A stretch of DNA of 64,000 nt from Shewanella halifaxensis HAW-EB4 (GTDB lineage Bacteria > Pseudomonadota > Gammaproteobacteria > Enterobacterales > Shewanellaceae), in the NCBI RefSeq assembly GCF_000019185.1, contig NC_010334.1, positions 310,001 through 374,000 on the forward strand. Reading direction: 5' to 3'. The notes under the pieces are model-generated. The model was not told where the DNA came from. It saw only the letters and a list, made by a program, of their open reading frames with translations, and did no database searches. Shown one piece after another: positions 35,707 to 44,353 of this stretch. The position numbers and the translations under genes are program-made. The stretch's first letter is position 1, and each line of letters opens with the position of its first letter.

Positions 35707-36671
35707 TGAGTCAGCAACCTCAGCTTAATCGAAGCAAACTGCCATTTTCTGGCAGAATTGTGATGTTCTTTATCCGCCATATTCAACATGCTATGGCTAG
35801 CCTTGGTGAGTTATGGCGTAACCCCATTTCATCCATTATGACGATGGCAGTACTTGGTGTTAGCTTAAGTTTACCCGCCGCTTTGCAGGTATTAGTTAAA
35901 AACGCAGAGACCATTACCGAATCTTGGAATAGCGCTGCGGAGATATCGCTGTTTATCGATGAAGGCCGCAGCGAGACGGTGATCCAAAGCTTGATCACCC
36001 GCCTTAAGGTCTACCCAGAAGTCAGTGACGTGAACTATATCGATCGTGATCAGGCACTAGAAGAGTTTCAGCGGTTATCGGGTTTTGGTGAGGCACTCTC
36101 CTATCTGGACTCTAATCCTCTACCTGCGGTAGTTATGGTGACGCCAAGCCTTAAATATTCAAGCCCAGCAGGAGCGAGAGAGTTACTGCGTAAGCTTGAG
36201 CAAGAGCCTGAGGTGAGTTTTGGTCGATTAGATATTGAGTGGCTAGAGCGTCTGCAGGCGGTGGTTAAGTTATTGGAGCGAACAGTGCTCGCAATTGCAG
36301 CGTTACTCGTATTAGCAGTGGTACTGGTGATAGGCAATACCATACGTTTAGCGATAATGAACCGTCGCAGCGAAATTGAAGTCATGAAACTGGTTGGTGC
36401 CACAGAAGCCTTTATTCAGCGCCCTTTTCTTTATACCGGGATCTGGTATGGGGTTATTGGGGGGATCTTAGCCTGGGTGATCATTAACTTATTAGTTTGG
36501 TATTTGGACTCTGCACTAGTGGAATTATTAGGCTTATATGGTAGTACACTGCATCTGGAGTCTCTTACCTTTGGAGAGTTAGGGCAGTTAGTCCTGCTAG
36601 CTTCGTTTTTAGGCTGGTTAGGCTCCTATCTTTCTGTACGTCAGCATTTGAGAGCGATAGAGCCGTCTTAA
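35706..36671 (+). CDS. ftsX: Cell-division protein FtsX
   Basis: A 321-aa permease-fold protein with four helices (near residues 40-60, 192-214, 240-265 and 290-310) and the large periplasmic loop between helices 1 and 2 that contacts EnvC. The coupling segment IMNRRSEIEVMKLVGATEAF is the FtsX signature. It anchors FtsE at the division site. Same operon as ftsE (1-nt overlap). Confidence 0.95.
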   Translation: MSQQPQLNRSKLPFSGRIVMFFIRHIQHAMASLGELWRNPISSIMTMAVLGVSLSLPAALQVLVKNAETITESWNSAAEISLFIDEGRSETVIQSLITRLKVYPEVSDVNYIDRDQALEEFQRLSGFGEALSYLDSNPLPAVVMVTPSLKYSSPAGARELLRKLEQEPEVSFGRLDIEWLERLQAVVKLLERTVLAIAALLVLAVVLVIGNTIRLAIMNRRSEIEVMKLVGATEAFIQRPFLYTGIWYGVIGGILAWVIINLLVWYLDSALVELLGLYGSTLHLESLTFGELGQLVLLASFLGWLGSYLSVRQHLRAIEPS

Positions 36672-36787
36672 GTATTAGTGAACAACGCTTAAAAGATGAA
36701 CTTTTTTTCATTTGCGTTGCTAATGACTCGGTGTAAGATTCTATCCGGCTATAATGAGTATTGACTCATATTAGATAAAGCGGATGG

Positions 36788-36816
36788 TTGACATATTTTG
36801 TCAATTAGTCGATAGT
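36788..36816 (+). promoter_or_regulatory. Candidate sigma-70 promoter of rpoH
   Basis: A perfect -35 TTGACA (36788-36793) is followed after 17 nt by GATAGT (36811-36816) as a weak -10. The -35 lies in a palindrome TTGACA-tattt-TGTCAA (36788-36804) that could bind a regulator. About 80 nt of leader would precede the gene. Confidence 0.5.
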
Positions 36817-36896
36817 TCACAGTCCATTTCAGCAATGAGTGGATCCGCAAGTAGATTTTTAGCTAGACCTTTTGTAAGAAAGTAGTAGGAGCGTAA

Positions 36897-37754
36897 ATGA
36901 CAGTTCAAACGCAAACAATGGCACTGATGGTTCCTCAGAGTAGTGGAAGCCTCGAGTCTTATGTTCATTCAGCACACAACATTCCGATGTTGGAAGCCGA
37001 TACAGAATATGAGCTAGCGAAGCGTCTACAGGAGACCGGTGACCTACAGGCTGCGAAACAGTTGATTATGTCGCACCTGCGTTTCGTAGTGCATGTTGCA
37101 AAGGGTTATTCTGGTTATGGTTTACCGCAAGCTGACTTAATTCAAGAAGGTAATATCGGCCTGATGAAAGCGGTTAAGCGTTTCGACCCTGATGTGGGCG
37201 TGCGCTTGGTATCGTTTGCCGTGCATTGGATTAAAGCTGAAATTCATGAGTATGTGCTTAAAAACTGGCGCATCGTAAAAGTTGCCACCACCAAAGCGCA
37301 GCGCAAGTTATTCTTCAATCTTCGTAAAGCTAAAAAGCGCTTAGGTTGGTTTAGCGATAGTGAAGTGGGAATGGTGGCCGACAGTTTAGGGGTGTCGAAA
37401 GCCGATGTGACCGAGATGGAATCACGTATGGCAGCGCAAGATCCAGCATTTGATCTTGCTAGCGACAATGATGACGAGCATGATTATGCACCTATGCATT
37501 ATCTTGAAGATCATTCATCAGACTTAGCTTCTCAAGTTGAAAGTGACAACTGGGAACAGAATAATCAAGCGCGTTTGCTATCGGCCATCAAGACTCTTGA
37601 TGAGCGTAGCCAACATATCCTTAAGGCGCGCTGGTTAGATGAAGATAAGACCACATTGCAAGATTTAGCATCGACCTATCAAGTGTCTGCTGAACGTATT
37701 CGACAGTTGGAAAAGAATGCGATGAGTAAGCTGAAAGGGTGTATGGAGGTTTAA
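36897..37754 (+). CDS. rpoH: RNA polymerase heat-shock sigma factor RpoH (sigma-32)
   Basis: A 285-aa group-3-like sigma factor of the usual length. Region 2 contains [23 protein letters not shown] and [23 protein letters not shown]; the RpoH box that binds DnaK/FtsH and core is [17 protein letters not shown]; region 4 has [21 protein letters not shown]. It directs transcription of chaperone and protease genes. The ftsY-ftsE-ftsX-rpoH order matches E. coli. A perfect 10-bp hairpin terminator follows at 37792-37820. Confidence 0.97.
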   Translation: MTVQTQTMALMVPQSSGSLESYVHSAHNIPMLEADTEYELAKRLQETGDLQAAKQLIMSHLRFVVHVAKGYSGYGLPQADLIQEGNIGLMKAVKRFDPDVGVRLVSFAVHWIKAEIHEYVLKNWRIVKVATTKAQRKLFFNLRKAKKRLGWFSDSEVGMVADSLGVSKADVTEMESRMAAQDPAFDLASDNDDEHDYAPMHYLEDHSSDLASQVESDNWEQNNQARLLSAIKTLDERSQHILKARWLDEDKTTLQDLASTYQVSAERIRQLEKNAMSKLKGCMEV

Positions 37755-37791
37755 CTCCACTAAGCCGCTTCACTAGTTTTAGCGATAATTG

Positions 37792-37820
37792 AAACCTGCT
37801 TACCCAAGCAGGTTTTTTTA
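37792..37820 (+). terminator. Rho-independent terminator of rpoH
   Basis: Arms aaacctgctt (37792-37801) and aagcaggttt (37806-37815) around accc, followed by tttta. A perfect 10-bp stem. Confidence 0.92.
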
Positions 37821-37890
37821 TGTCTGGAACATTTATGCCAAAAGCCCATGGATGGGCAGCTTTTAGCTTTATGTCTGAAACATTTATGCC
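37819..37890. repeat. 21-bp direct repeat after rpoH
   Basis: tatgtctggaacatttatgcc (37819-37839) recurs with one change at 37870-37890. The interval contains the palindrome agcccatggatgggc. Its significance is unknown; it marks the start of the repeat-rich region. Confidence 0.6.
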
Positions 37891-37920
37891 TAGAGTTTAC
37901 CTAGGCATGTAGGTAATTCT

Positions 37921-38445
37921 GTATCAATCAAACTTCGTTTGATAAAAGTCGTGGCCAAGCCACATATCAGGCTACGCCTGATCTCTAAGTTAGACTGCGT
38001 CTAACAACTAACGTCGTGGCGCTTCGCCCACACCCAAGCCAAGGGGGAAAGCGCTTGTCCCCCTTAGCGAACCCTCAGCCCCCAGACGAAGTTGTCTCCC
38101 TCGTACTTATTCGAAATAACCTAACGCTTCCGATGGGGCATCCTGCCCCGCGAAAGCTATGACCACATCCGTGTGGGCATCACGGTTATTTCTTCAACGT
38201 ACTTCGGCAACTTCGATGGGGAATTGGTGTTTTCTGTGAGTTGATTAGCGACTGGTAGACTTGTGCTTTTCTGTGATGAACACTGAAACCTAGTGATTGT
38301 GCCTTTCTAACTCAGTGTAGATACAGCTTAGGCCTTTGATGGCATGGTGAGAGATAACGAAGTTATCAAGCTCTCGAACGAGAGGTAGGGACACCTAACT
38401 GGCTTTTAAAAAGGGATGTTGTTTGCCATTGTAGAGCTGACAGGG
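37921..38445. repeat. Hairpin-rich repeat, copy A
   Basis: Contains a run of short palindromes with 7-bp stems and 3-nt loops: atcaaac-ttc-gtttgat (37927-37943), atcaggc-tac-gcctgat (37965-37981), gttagac-tgc-gtctaac (37989-38005). Two blocks, 38198-38242 and 38299-38445, are almost identical to copy B at 42153-42197 and 42257-42403. The second block pairs without gaps over 147 nt with 8 differences. No gene is supported here. Sequence from 38446 to 38690 continues as non-coding with no further match that I can see. Confidence 0.8.
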
Positions 38446-38690
38446 CCCTTTCTTTTATAAAGTGTCGCAGCGTGTCACGGAAGTGCCTGCATATACGATC
38501 GCTCTTTCACATCTGACCCATAGGGCTATGGGGAATGTCATTGTGATGTAGGGAACAGTATTGACCATGCGATCACGACATTCGCACATCCGTGTGCAGC
38601 GCTGATTATAGGTCATTGAAACCATCACCATAAAAAGTGACATGTCATCCTTTGAGAGCCTGAATTACACCACTTATGTTTTTTGTGAGA

Positions 38691-39050
38691 TCACAAAGCA
38701 GCCTTCCATTGCTCAGTATCTACAAACCATCTTTCCTCATAAATTTTTCCGTCAACAAACTTAAATAATACTGAAAATTGAGAGCCAGAGACTTTCTCAG
38801 ACTTCCAAGCAACAATCGAGACGACTTCATTGTCACCTTCAATTTGGCGCAGGTCTGTTATTTCAAAACCTAGTGGGAGGAGATCCCCAAGACTGTCCAA
38901 GGCTGAGCGGAACGCAGTTCGTCCCTCTAAAATATCTGTTTGCCCCGGCATGATGAAGACCATCTCCTCGACATAATCAGCGACTAGCTTGTCAAAATCT
39001 CCAGCAGCTACGGCTTCCCAACCTCTCTGTACGGTATCAGCTAAACTCAT
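38691..39050 (-). CDS. NTF2-like/SnoaL-like small protein
   Basis: A 119-aa protein with the cone-shaped NTF2-like pattern: an N-terminal helix pair (LADTVQRGWEAVAAGDFDKL), the strand VADYVEEMVFIMPGQ, then the ILEGRTAFRSALDSL helix and a C-terminal sheet ending YEERWFVDTEQW. Family members range from ketosteroid isomerases to polyketide cyclases and proteins without activity, so no reaction can be given. The start at 39050 has AGGATAAG upstream; the ATG five codons earlier has none. It lies between the two repeat copies and is divergent from the protease gene. Confidence 0.7.
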   Translation of the reverse strand: MSLADTVQRGWEAVAAGDFDKLVADYVEEMVFIMPGQTDILEGRTAFRSALDSLGDLLPLGFEITDLRQIEGDNEVVSIVAWKSEKVSGSQFSVLFKFVDGKIYEERWFVDTEQWKAAL

Positions 39051-39065
39051 TGCTCTTATCCTCAT

Positions 39066-39430
39066 AATTGATTATTCGCTCTTGGAGCCATCGAACGATT
39101 TACTCTTAGGTGTGTGTGGTTTTTTTGAACAGTTTAATTATAGGAGATACCCACTAGTTAGCTTAACTAAGCCGCCGCGTAGCAGAAAAGATAAAACCGT
39201 AGATGTCGGTATTTTTGTTAAGCATAAAATCATCTCGCTCTTTAGCTTAAGGCTTGTATCAATTTATTTACGGTTTCGCCTCCTTTTAACTGCTTATCCT
39301 GCTCTTCTGATAGTGATACAAATTGAAAAAAAATAAATTGTGTGTATTTTGTTAAATCCGCCCTTGATTTAACGTTTTATTAACGTTCGATGGTGGCTAG
39401 GGATAACTAATAAAAATGAAAGGAAACAAT
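39066..39430. other. Divergent intergenic region upstream of the protease
   Basis: About 365 nt of AT-rich sequence with no credible gene; it should hold promoters for the NTF2-like gene and the protease. No regulator site was recognised. Confidence 0.5.
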
Positions 39431-41221
39431 ATGACGCTTAAATTATCTAAGTGTAGCTTGGCGCTTTTGCCGCTGATGCTATCTACAGTCAGTTATGCAG
39501 GAGAATCCGACCCCCTGTATAAACACCAATGGCATTTGAAAAATACCGGCCAAGCCGCCTTCTCAGAAAATGGGGGCAAGGCTGGCAATGATTTAAAAAC
39601 CAAACAAGCGCATAAAAAGGGGGCCCTTGGGCAGGGGGTTCAAATTTCTGTTGTAGACACGGGTCTGCAGATTGATCATATCGACTTGGCCGACAATGTT
39701 GTACCGGGCTCTATGGATTTGATCACAGGCAGTGATTATCCAGAAGATACACACGGCCATGGTACTGCTGTCGGGGGGATTATTGCTGCGGTAGGGTTTA
39801 ACGGGGAGGGCGTTAGAGGCATTGCTCCGAAAGCGGGTATTAATGGTTTCAATTTTCTTTTCGAACAGAGCATGAACTCTTGGTTGCTTTCTCACGGGTA
39901 TGGAGAGGGAACTGAAAATACCGAACTATTTAATCAAAGCTATGGTTCACAAGCGTTATTCATTCCTCAATTTGATCTTGAAAACGATCCCCAACTGGCT
40001 ATCGAAAATGCAGTGATGGAGGATGTCGCCAGTAATAGCAATAATGGTCGCGGCGCTGCATTTGTATCTTCTGCTGGTAACTCTTATAACTATTATGGGT
40101 ACGCAGGATATTATTTTTTACCCGCCGATTACTTCGATGTTGAAGCGAGTAACCATGGTCTACCTATGCAAAATAGTAATATGACCAATAGTAAAGCGAC
40201 TCACTGGAGCACAACGGTGAGTGCCATTAACGCAAATGGTGAACGCTCTAGCTACTCGACTGTGGGTGCCAACGTATTTATGGCGGCTACAGGGGGAGAG
40301 TATGGTTCTGAGACGCCTGCTATGGTGACGACCGATCTGATGGGCTGTGATAGTGGTTTTAATGATAGCACTGGTTTAGGTAAAAACGGTCTTCATGGGG
40401 GGACTGCTGATGACCCTAATTGTAATTATACCAGTGTGATGAATGGTACATCATCTGCTGCACCGAGTATGGTGGGGGCGATCGCGGCTGTTATGTCAGC
40501 TAACCCTCAGTTAACGACTCGTGATGCAAAGCATGTATTAGCGCTAACGGCTAAAAAGACCGATCCTAACAATAAAGGGGTAACGTTAACCTTTACTGAT
40601 ATTAACGGAAATCTAGTTGAATACCCTGCAATTGATGGTTGGCAGAAAAATGATGCAGGTTTTGATTATCACCTGTTTTACGGTTTAGGCCGTCCTAATG
40701 TTAGCAAGGCGGTTCAGCTTGTAAGGCATGAGTCTGAAGACGATTTAGAAGATATCAAGCTACCGCCTCAGTTAGTGAGTCAATGGCATGCTAAAGCTGT
40801 CAATGTAGAAGTGCCAGACGTCGATCCAAACGGCGGAACAGCTTCTCTGGAAATTGATTTAGATGATTTTGTTATTGAGGGCGTTGAAGTCTTAGTGACC
40901 ATAGATCATCCAAGAGTGACGGATTTAGCGATTGAACTTATCTCTCCTGAAGGTACCCGTAGTGTGTTAATGACCCCAAGAAATGGTATGTACGGTCAAG
41001 CTTTTGGTGGTGATGCTTACGTGAATAAGCTGTTATCTTCAACGCATTTCTATGGTGAAGAGGCTGAAGGAGATTGGACCTTGAAAGTGGTTGATACCGG
41101 TGGTGAAGGTGATGGTGAGTTTATTTGGTATCCAGTAGAAAATGTCACTCAAGCTAACAATGTTAGCCCAGGTATTATACAGAATTGGTCAGTACGCTTT
41201 ATTGGTCACGAGGAGGACTAA
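39431..41221 (+). CDS. Secreted kexin-like serine protease (S8 subtilase plus P domain) without a propeptide
   Basis: A 596-aa protein with signal peptide (LSKCSLALLPLMLSTVSYA). The catalytic domain begins at once with ESDPLYKHQWHLKNTGQ, the mature start of kexin/furin enzymes, so no propeptide is present. The triad is Asp76 (SVVDTGLQIDH), His108 (HGHGTAVGG) and Ser341 (NGTSSAAPS), with an oxyanion Asn in SSAGNS. A P domain (near residues 455-590) follows, with typical DLAIELISPEGT and WTLKVVDTGG strands. It closely parallels Aeromonas sobria ASP, which also lacks a propeptide and needs a separate chaperone. Start 39431 follows AGGAAA; the ATG five codons earlier does not. A chaperone-like gene begins 4 nt downstream. 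Confidence 0.9.
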   Translation: MTLKLSKCSLALLPLMLSTVSYAGESDPLYKHQWHLKNTGQAAFSENGGKAGNDLKTKQAHKKGALGQGVQISVVDTGLQIDHIDLADNVVPGSMDLITGSDYPEDTHGHGTAVGGIIAAVGFNGEGVRGIAPKAGINGFNFLFEQSMNSWLLSHGYGEGTENTELFNQSYGSQALFIPQFDLENDPQLAIENAVMEDVASNSNNGRGAAFVSSAGNSYNYYGYAGYYFLPADYFDVEASNHGLPMQNSNMTNSKATHWSTTVSAINANGERSSYSTVGANVFMAATGGEYGSETPAMVTTDLMGCDSGFNDSTGLGKNGLHGGTADDPNCNYTSVMNGTSSAAPSMVGAIAAVMSANPQLTTRDAKHVLALTAKKTDPNNKGVTLTFTDINGNLVEYPAIDGWQKNDAGFDYHLFYGLGRPNVSKAVQLVRHESEDDLEDIKLPPQLVSQWHAKAVNVEVPDVDPNGGTASLEIDLDDFVIEGVEVLVTIDHPRVTDLAIELISPEGTRSVLMTPRNGMYGQAFGGDAYVNKLLSSTHFYGEEAEGDWTLKVVDTGGEGDGEFIWYPVENVTQANNVSPGIIQNWSVRFIGHEED

Positions 41222-41224
41222 ACA

Positions 41225-41701
41225 ATGAAAAAAACAATAATGTTAATGGCAATCTTCGCCATCTCCAGTCAAGCCTTCGCGTCAGTGACGAAAGAGTTAC
41301 CTATTGTGGTAACACAAGACTACTCCACTATTGGCACTGTGTATCTGCAGGGTGAAAAGTTCCAAAAAGTCGTTAAAGATGAGGCTAAAGGTGGGCCTGC
41401 TATGATGCAACGTGCCTTTGGGCCCGTTGAATTATTTGCAGGTGACATGATTAAAGGCGGCCAAGTTTCAAAAGTAGCAACCTTAAATGGCAAGTTCTTT
41501 CTATCACTTAAAAATGAAGCAGATATAGAGGCTATCGCAAAAAGCCATGGGCTTGGAGTCGAGTTTACCAAGGGTAAGCTTGCCATACTTAAAGCACCTC
41601 AAGATATGGAGCTGTCAGCTTTACTCGATATCCTGTCAAATGATGCGAGAGTATCAATGGTGAATTTAGAACAAATCACCAATGAGATGGCACCTGAGTA
41701 A
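41225..41701 (+). CDS. Putative external chaperone of the adjacent protease (ASP ORF2-like)
   Basis: A 158-aa secreted protein with signal peptide (KKTIMLMAIFAISSQAFA). The mature part has a basic, Gly-rich centre (KDEAKGGPAMMQRAFGPVE) and a C-terminal ferredoxin-like half (IEAIAKSHGLGVEFTKGKLAILKAP) resembling the fold of subtilase propeptides and inhibitors. It begins 4 nt after the protease stop with AGGAGG in between, so the two are co-translated. Size and position match ORF2 of Aeromonas sobria (152 aa), which folds and masks the propeptide-less ASP protease. The similarity was judged by plan, not by alignment. Confidence 0.65.
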   Translation: MKKTIMLMAIFAISSQAFASVTKELPIVVTQDYSTIGTVYLQGEKFQKVVKDEAKGGPAMMQRAFGPVELFAGDMIKGGQVSKVATLNGKFFLSLKNEADIEAIAKSHGLGVEFTKGKLAILKAPQDMELSALLDILSNDARVSMVNLEQITNEMAPE

Positions 41702-41735
41702 TTCCTCTCATCGTTGTTAGAGTTTAACGAACGCC

Positions 41736-41774
41736 AATGCTCGTATTGTTTTTACAGTGCGAGCATTTTTATTT
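41736..41774 (+). terminator. Terminator of the protease-chaperone operon
   Basis: Arms aatgctcg (41736-41743) and cgagcatt (41760-41767) with a 16-nt loop, followed by a U-rich run tttatttcc. Confidence 0.75.
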
Positions 41775-41807
41775 CCCGATCTTCTGCTCGACTTGTTAAA
41801 TGTCAGT

Positions 41808-42403
41808 TATATCAGGCTGCACCTGAGCTTTAAGTTAGACTGCGTCTAACAAGTGTTAGCAATCAAGCTTCGCTTGATAAAGGTCGTGGTGCTTCGCCCC
41901 GCATGGGTAATGCATCAGGCTGCGCCTGACCAACGTCGTAGGATTCCATCCCACACCCGGGCAAGGAGGACTGCTCGTCCTTATCCTCCTTGCATCCACC
42001 ATGACGCCCCGACGAAGTTACATGCATTAGATACGAGCCTCATACTCCAATAAAAATTGCCTAACGGCTCAGATGGGACATCCATGTCCCCCCGAGCCTG
42101 AACCATCATCCATGATGGTTCCACGGCACTATTTTAGATAAAGAGCCATCTGCGTACTTCGGCAACTTCGATGGGGAATTGGTGTTTCCTGTGAGTTAGG
42201 TGACGATTGTTAGTTTTGCATGTCTATAAAAGGCGAGATTAGAAGCTTAGGTGATAGTGCTTTTCTAACCCGGTGTAGATGCGGCTTAGGCCTTTGATGG
42301 CATGGTGAGAGATAACGAAGTTATCAAGCTCTCGAACGAGAGGTAGGGACACCGAACTGGCTTTTAAAAAGGGATGTTGTTTGCCATCGTAGAGCTTACA
42401 GGG
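41808..42403. repeat. Hairpin-rich repeat, copy B
   Basis: Second copy of the element at 37921-38445. Palindromes gttagac-tgc-gtctaac (41834-41850), atcaagc-ttc-gcttgat (41862-41878) and atcaggc-tgc-gcctgac (41914-41930) occur in a different order from copy A. A larger nested hairpin lies near 42069-42101 (ggctc...gggacat-cc-atgtccc...gagcc). Blocks 42153-42197 and 42257-42403 match copy A at 44 of 45 and 139 of 147 positions. The rest of the interval to 42695 has more small palindromes (gcctg-ctg-caggc near 42440) but no gene. Confidence 0.8.
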
Positions 42404-42695
42404 AAGTACTTGTAACGTGCCTAAGAAGTGTCTACACATATGCCTGCTGCAGGCAATTAGCTGCATCTGATGGAGGCCGTGACTAATGACGACATTAGAT
42501 ACTGAAATAGAAACAGTTAAGCAGCTGTGATTGTTGGAGTTAGGCTATGTGTAACAAGTGTCAGAGAGTACGCCGGCCGCAGGCCATTGGAACCACTGTA
42601 GCCCGAGGTTTCCTCTCTGCAGAGGAATGACACTTTACGATCTTTATTAAGCAGAGCTTGATTGAAGCGTCAAAAGTTGACTGAAATTCAACTCA

Positions 42696-44228
42696 CTATT
42701 TCGCGAGATTAACTGCTGCAATCACTTGTTTGCGGATAACCTTAATCCCAGCACTGCTAACCTCTGGCCAAGGGTAATAACGCCTTGGTCGCTTGAAACG
42801 GGCGATTTTGCTCGCTAGAAATGCAGTTAACTCGGCTTCCGAGGGCAACTGCTCTTGGTCATTACTGGTACCACTCACCAGTTTTAGAATGGCCGCTGGC
42901 AGATTGCCAAACTTGGCATCAATGATGGGGAAAACGATGGCATCGCTGATTAACGGGTGCAACTTTAATGCGGCTTCTATCTCTTCTGGTTGGATGTTCT
43001 CGCCGCCGCTGATGAACATGTTATCGGCTCGACCGTCGATGCATAGATTGCCGTTATCATCAAAGTGGCCTAAATCTTTGGTGTAGAACCAGCCGTCTTT
43101 ATCAATGGGCTGATTAAAACCCTCTGCGGTTAAATAGCCAAGAAACAGACAGTCACCTTTTACCCATATTTCACTCTCGATAATCTTCAACTCGCGTCCC
43201 GATAACAGCTTGCCGCTTGAGCCATCAGTGCAGGCGATGCCTGTGGTGATCTGCGATCCCATCTCTGTCATGCCATAGCTGGTGTAGGCCTTGATATTGC
43301 GCTTAGCTAATTCGGTTAGCAGGTCGGCTGAGATTGCGCCGCCGCCCAGTAACATGGCTTTGACTTGGCTTAAGCAGTCGCTTTTGGCATTGTTTTCGCT
43401 ATCGCCATTTATATTGAGCAGTTGCTGTAACTGGGCGCTTACCAAGGACAGATGAGTGACTCTATCTCGGGTTAGCTGCTCTGCCAGCGATAGACTCTTG
43501 TCTTCAAATACTACACAGGCGCCAGCGAGGGCACAGCGGTTTAAAATGGCGAGTCCGCCGATATGAAACAGCGGCAGTGACAGTAACCAGCTATCTTCAG
43601 CTGCTAACTTTATTAACTCACTCGAGCCTGCGGCGCTGGCGATATGGTTTGCTAGGCTATGGGCCGCCGCTTTGGGTGTGCCGCTGCTGCCGGAGGTGAG
43701 AATGGCGTTGACGGCGATGTGTGGCTCAAGTACTGGCGCTGGCTCGACTGTTAGTTGCGCTTTCTCGCTTGTTAGTTGCGCTTTCTCGCTTGTTTGCTGC
43801 GCTTGCAAACTCGGATTAAAGACTAGTGAGATAGCTTTTAGCTGTGGCTGACGGTTGAGCGTATCAATAAGGCTGGAGTCAGATTGTTGTGAGGCTTCTA
43901 GCCAGTAGTGGTGATAATTATGGCTCTGCATCAACTCAACCACTTGATTAGCGGTAAAGCGCGGCGAGATGGGGCAAAAGATGATACCGCTGTCGACACA
44001 GGCCCAGTACAGCTGCAATAGCTGCGGACAGTTATGCGCGATACAAGCCAAGCGGTCTCCGCGTTTTAGGCCCATGGCTGATAACTGCTCGGCCAAAGCG
44101 ATAGCACTTTGGCTGAGAGCGCCGTAGCTAACACTTTGCCCCATCAATCGATAGGCAACGCTCGTGCTGCTGCGCAGTGCGACTCGATGGATGGGGGAGA
44201 GCGTTTTAGTTTGCATGCAGAGATCCAT
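42696..44228 (-). CDS. menE: o-Succinylbenzoate-CoA ligase MenE
   Basis: A 510-aa member of the adenylate-forming enzyme family. Visible motifs are the P loop AILTSGSSGTPKAA, the adenine motif AYTSYGMTEMGSQ, the hinge Asp in KDLGHFDDNGNLCIDGRADN and GGENIQPEEIEAAL. It activates o-succinylbenzoate with CoA and ATP in menaquinone synthesis. It is the last gene of the minus-strand men operon, 122 nt after menC. A stretch near residues 142-160 contains two in-frame copies of AQLTSEK, absent from the standard family. The start could also be ATG 44216 (MQTKTLSP); neither start has a strong ribosome site. Confidence 0.93.
   Translation of the reverse strand: MDLCMQTKTLSPIHRVALRSSTSVAYRLMGQSVSYGALSQSAIALAEQLSAMGLKRGDRLACIAHNCPQLLQLYWACVDSGIIFCPISPRFTANQVVELMQSHNYHHYWLEASQQSDSSLIDTLNRQPQLKAISLVFNPSLQAQQTSEKAQLTSEKAQLTVEPAPVLEPHIAVNAILTSGSSGTPKAAAHSLANHIASAAGSSELIKLAAEDSWLLSLPLFHIGGLAILNRCALAGACVVFEDKSLSLAEQLTRDRVTHLSLVSAQLQQLLNINGDSENNAKSDCLSQVKAMLLGGGAISADLLTELAKRNIKAYTSYGMTEMGSQITTGIACTDGSSGKLLSGRELKIIESEIWVKGDCLFLGYLTAEGFNQPIDKDGWFYTKDLGHFDDNGNLCIDGRADNMFISGGENIQPEEIEAALKLHPLISDAIVFPIIDAKFGNLPAAILKLVSGTSNDQEQLPSEAELTAFLASKIARFKRPRRYYPWPEVSSAGIKVIRKQVIAAVNLAK
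43753..43794 (-). repeat. 21-bp tandem repeat inside menE
   Basis: Two near-perfect copies of a 21-bp unit (gttagttgcgctttctcgctt) encode AQLTSEK twice, preceded by a diverged third copy. It lies in a surface linker and keeps frame. Confidence 0.7.
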
Positions 44229-44300
44229 TATTGAAGTTATCTGACTGATTAGGGTATCGCCACCTAGGCTATTACGACTCTAGTCTTATGTTAGCCACAT

Positions 44301-44353
44301 CTAGTCTAATCTAACCAAACCTAGCCTAATCTAACCAAACCTAGCCTAATCTA
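44301..44353. repeat. 20-bp tandem repeat between menC and menE
   Basis: The unit ctag(t/c)ctaatctaaccaaac occupies 44301-44320 and 44321-44340, and a partial third copy runs into the menC stop codon at 44351. The copies are nearly identical. It fills most of the 122-nt gap and lies 3' of menC on the minus strand. Confidence 0.8.

Noticed and set aside
37989..38005. gttagac/gtctaac considered as integron attC core sites (GTTRRRY and RYYYAAC)
   Set aside because: The 7-mers fit, but they are only 3 nt apart and in palindromic rather than attC layout; no integrase or cassette array is present.
38455..38643. 62-aa minus-strand reading frame downstream of repeat copy A
   Set aside because: No ribosome site, no recognisable domain, and it lies beside the non-coding repeat with unusual Cys/Arg-rich composition.
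42239..42466. Minus-strand 75-aa reading frame inside repeat copy B
   Set aside because: The matching block in copy A has a stop codon in the same frame, and 6 of 7 changed codons are non-synonymous. This is not the pattern of a conserved protein.
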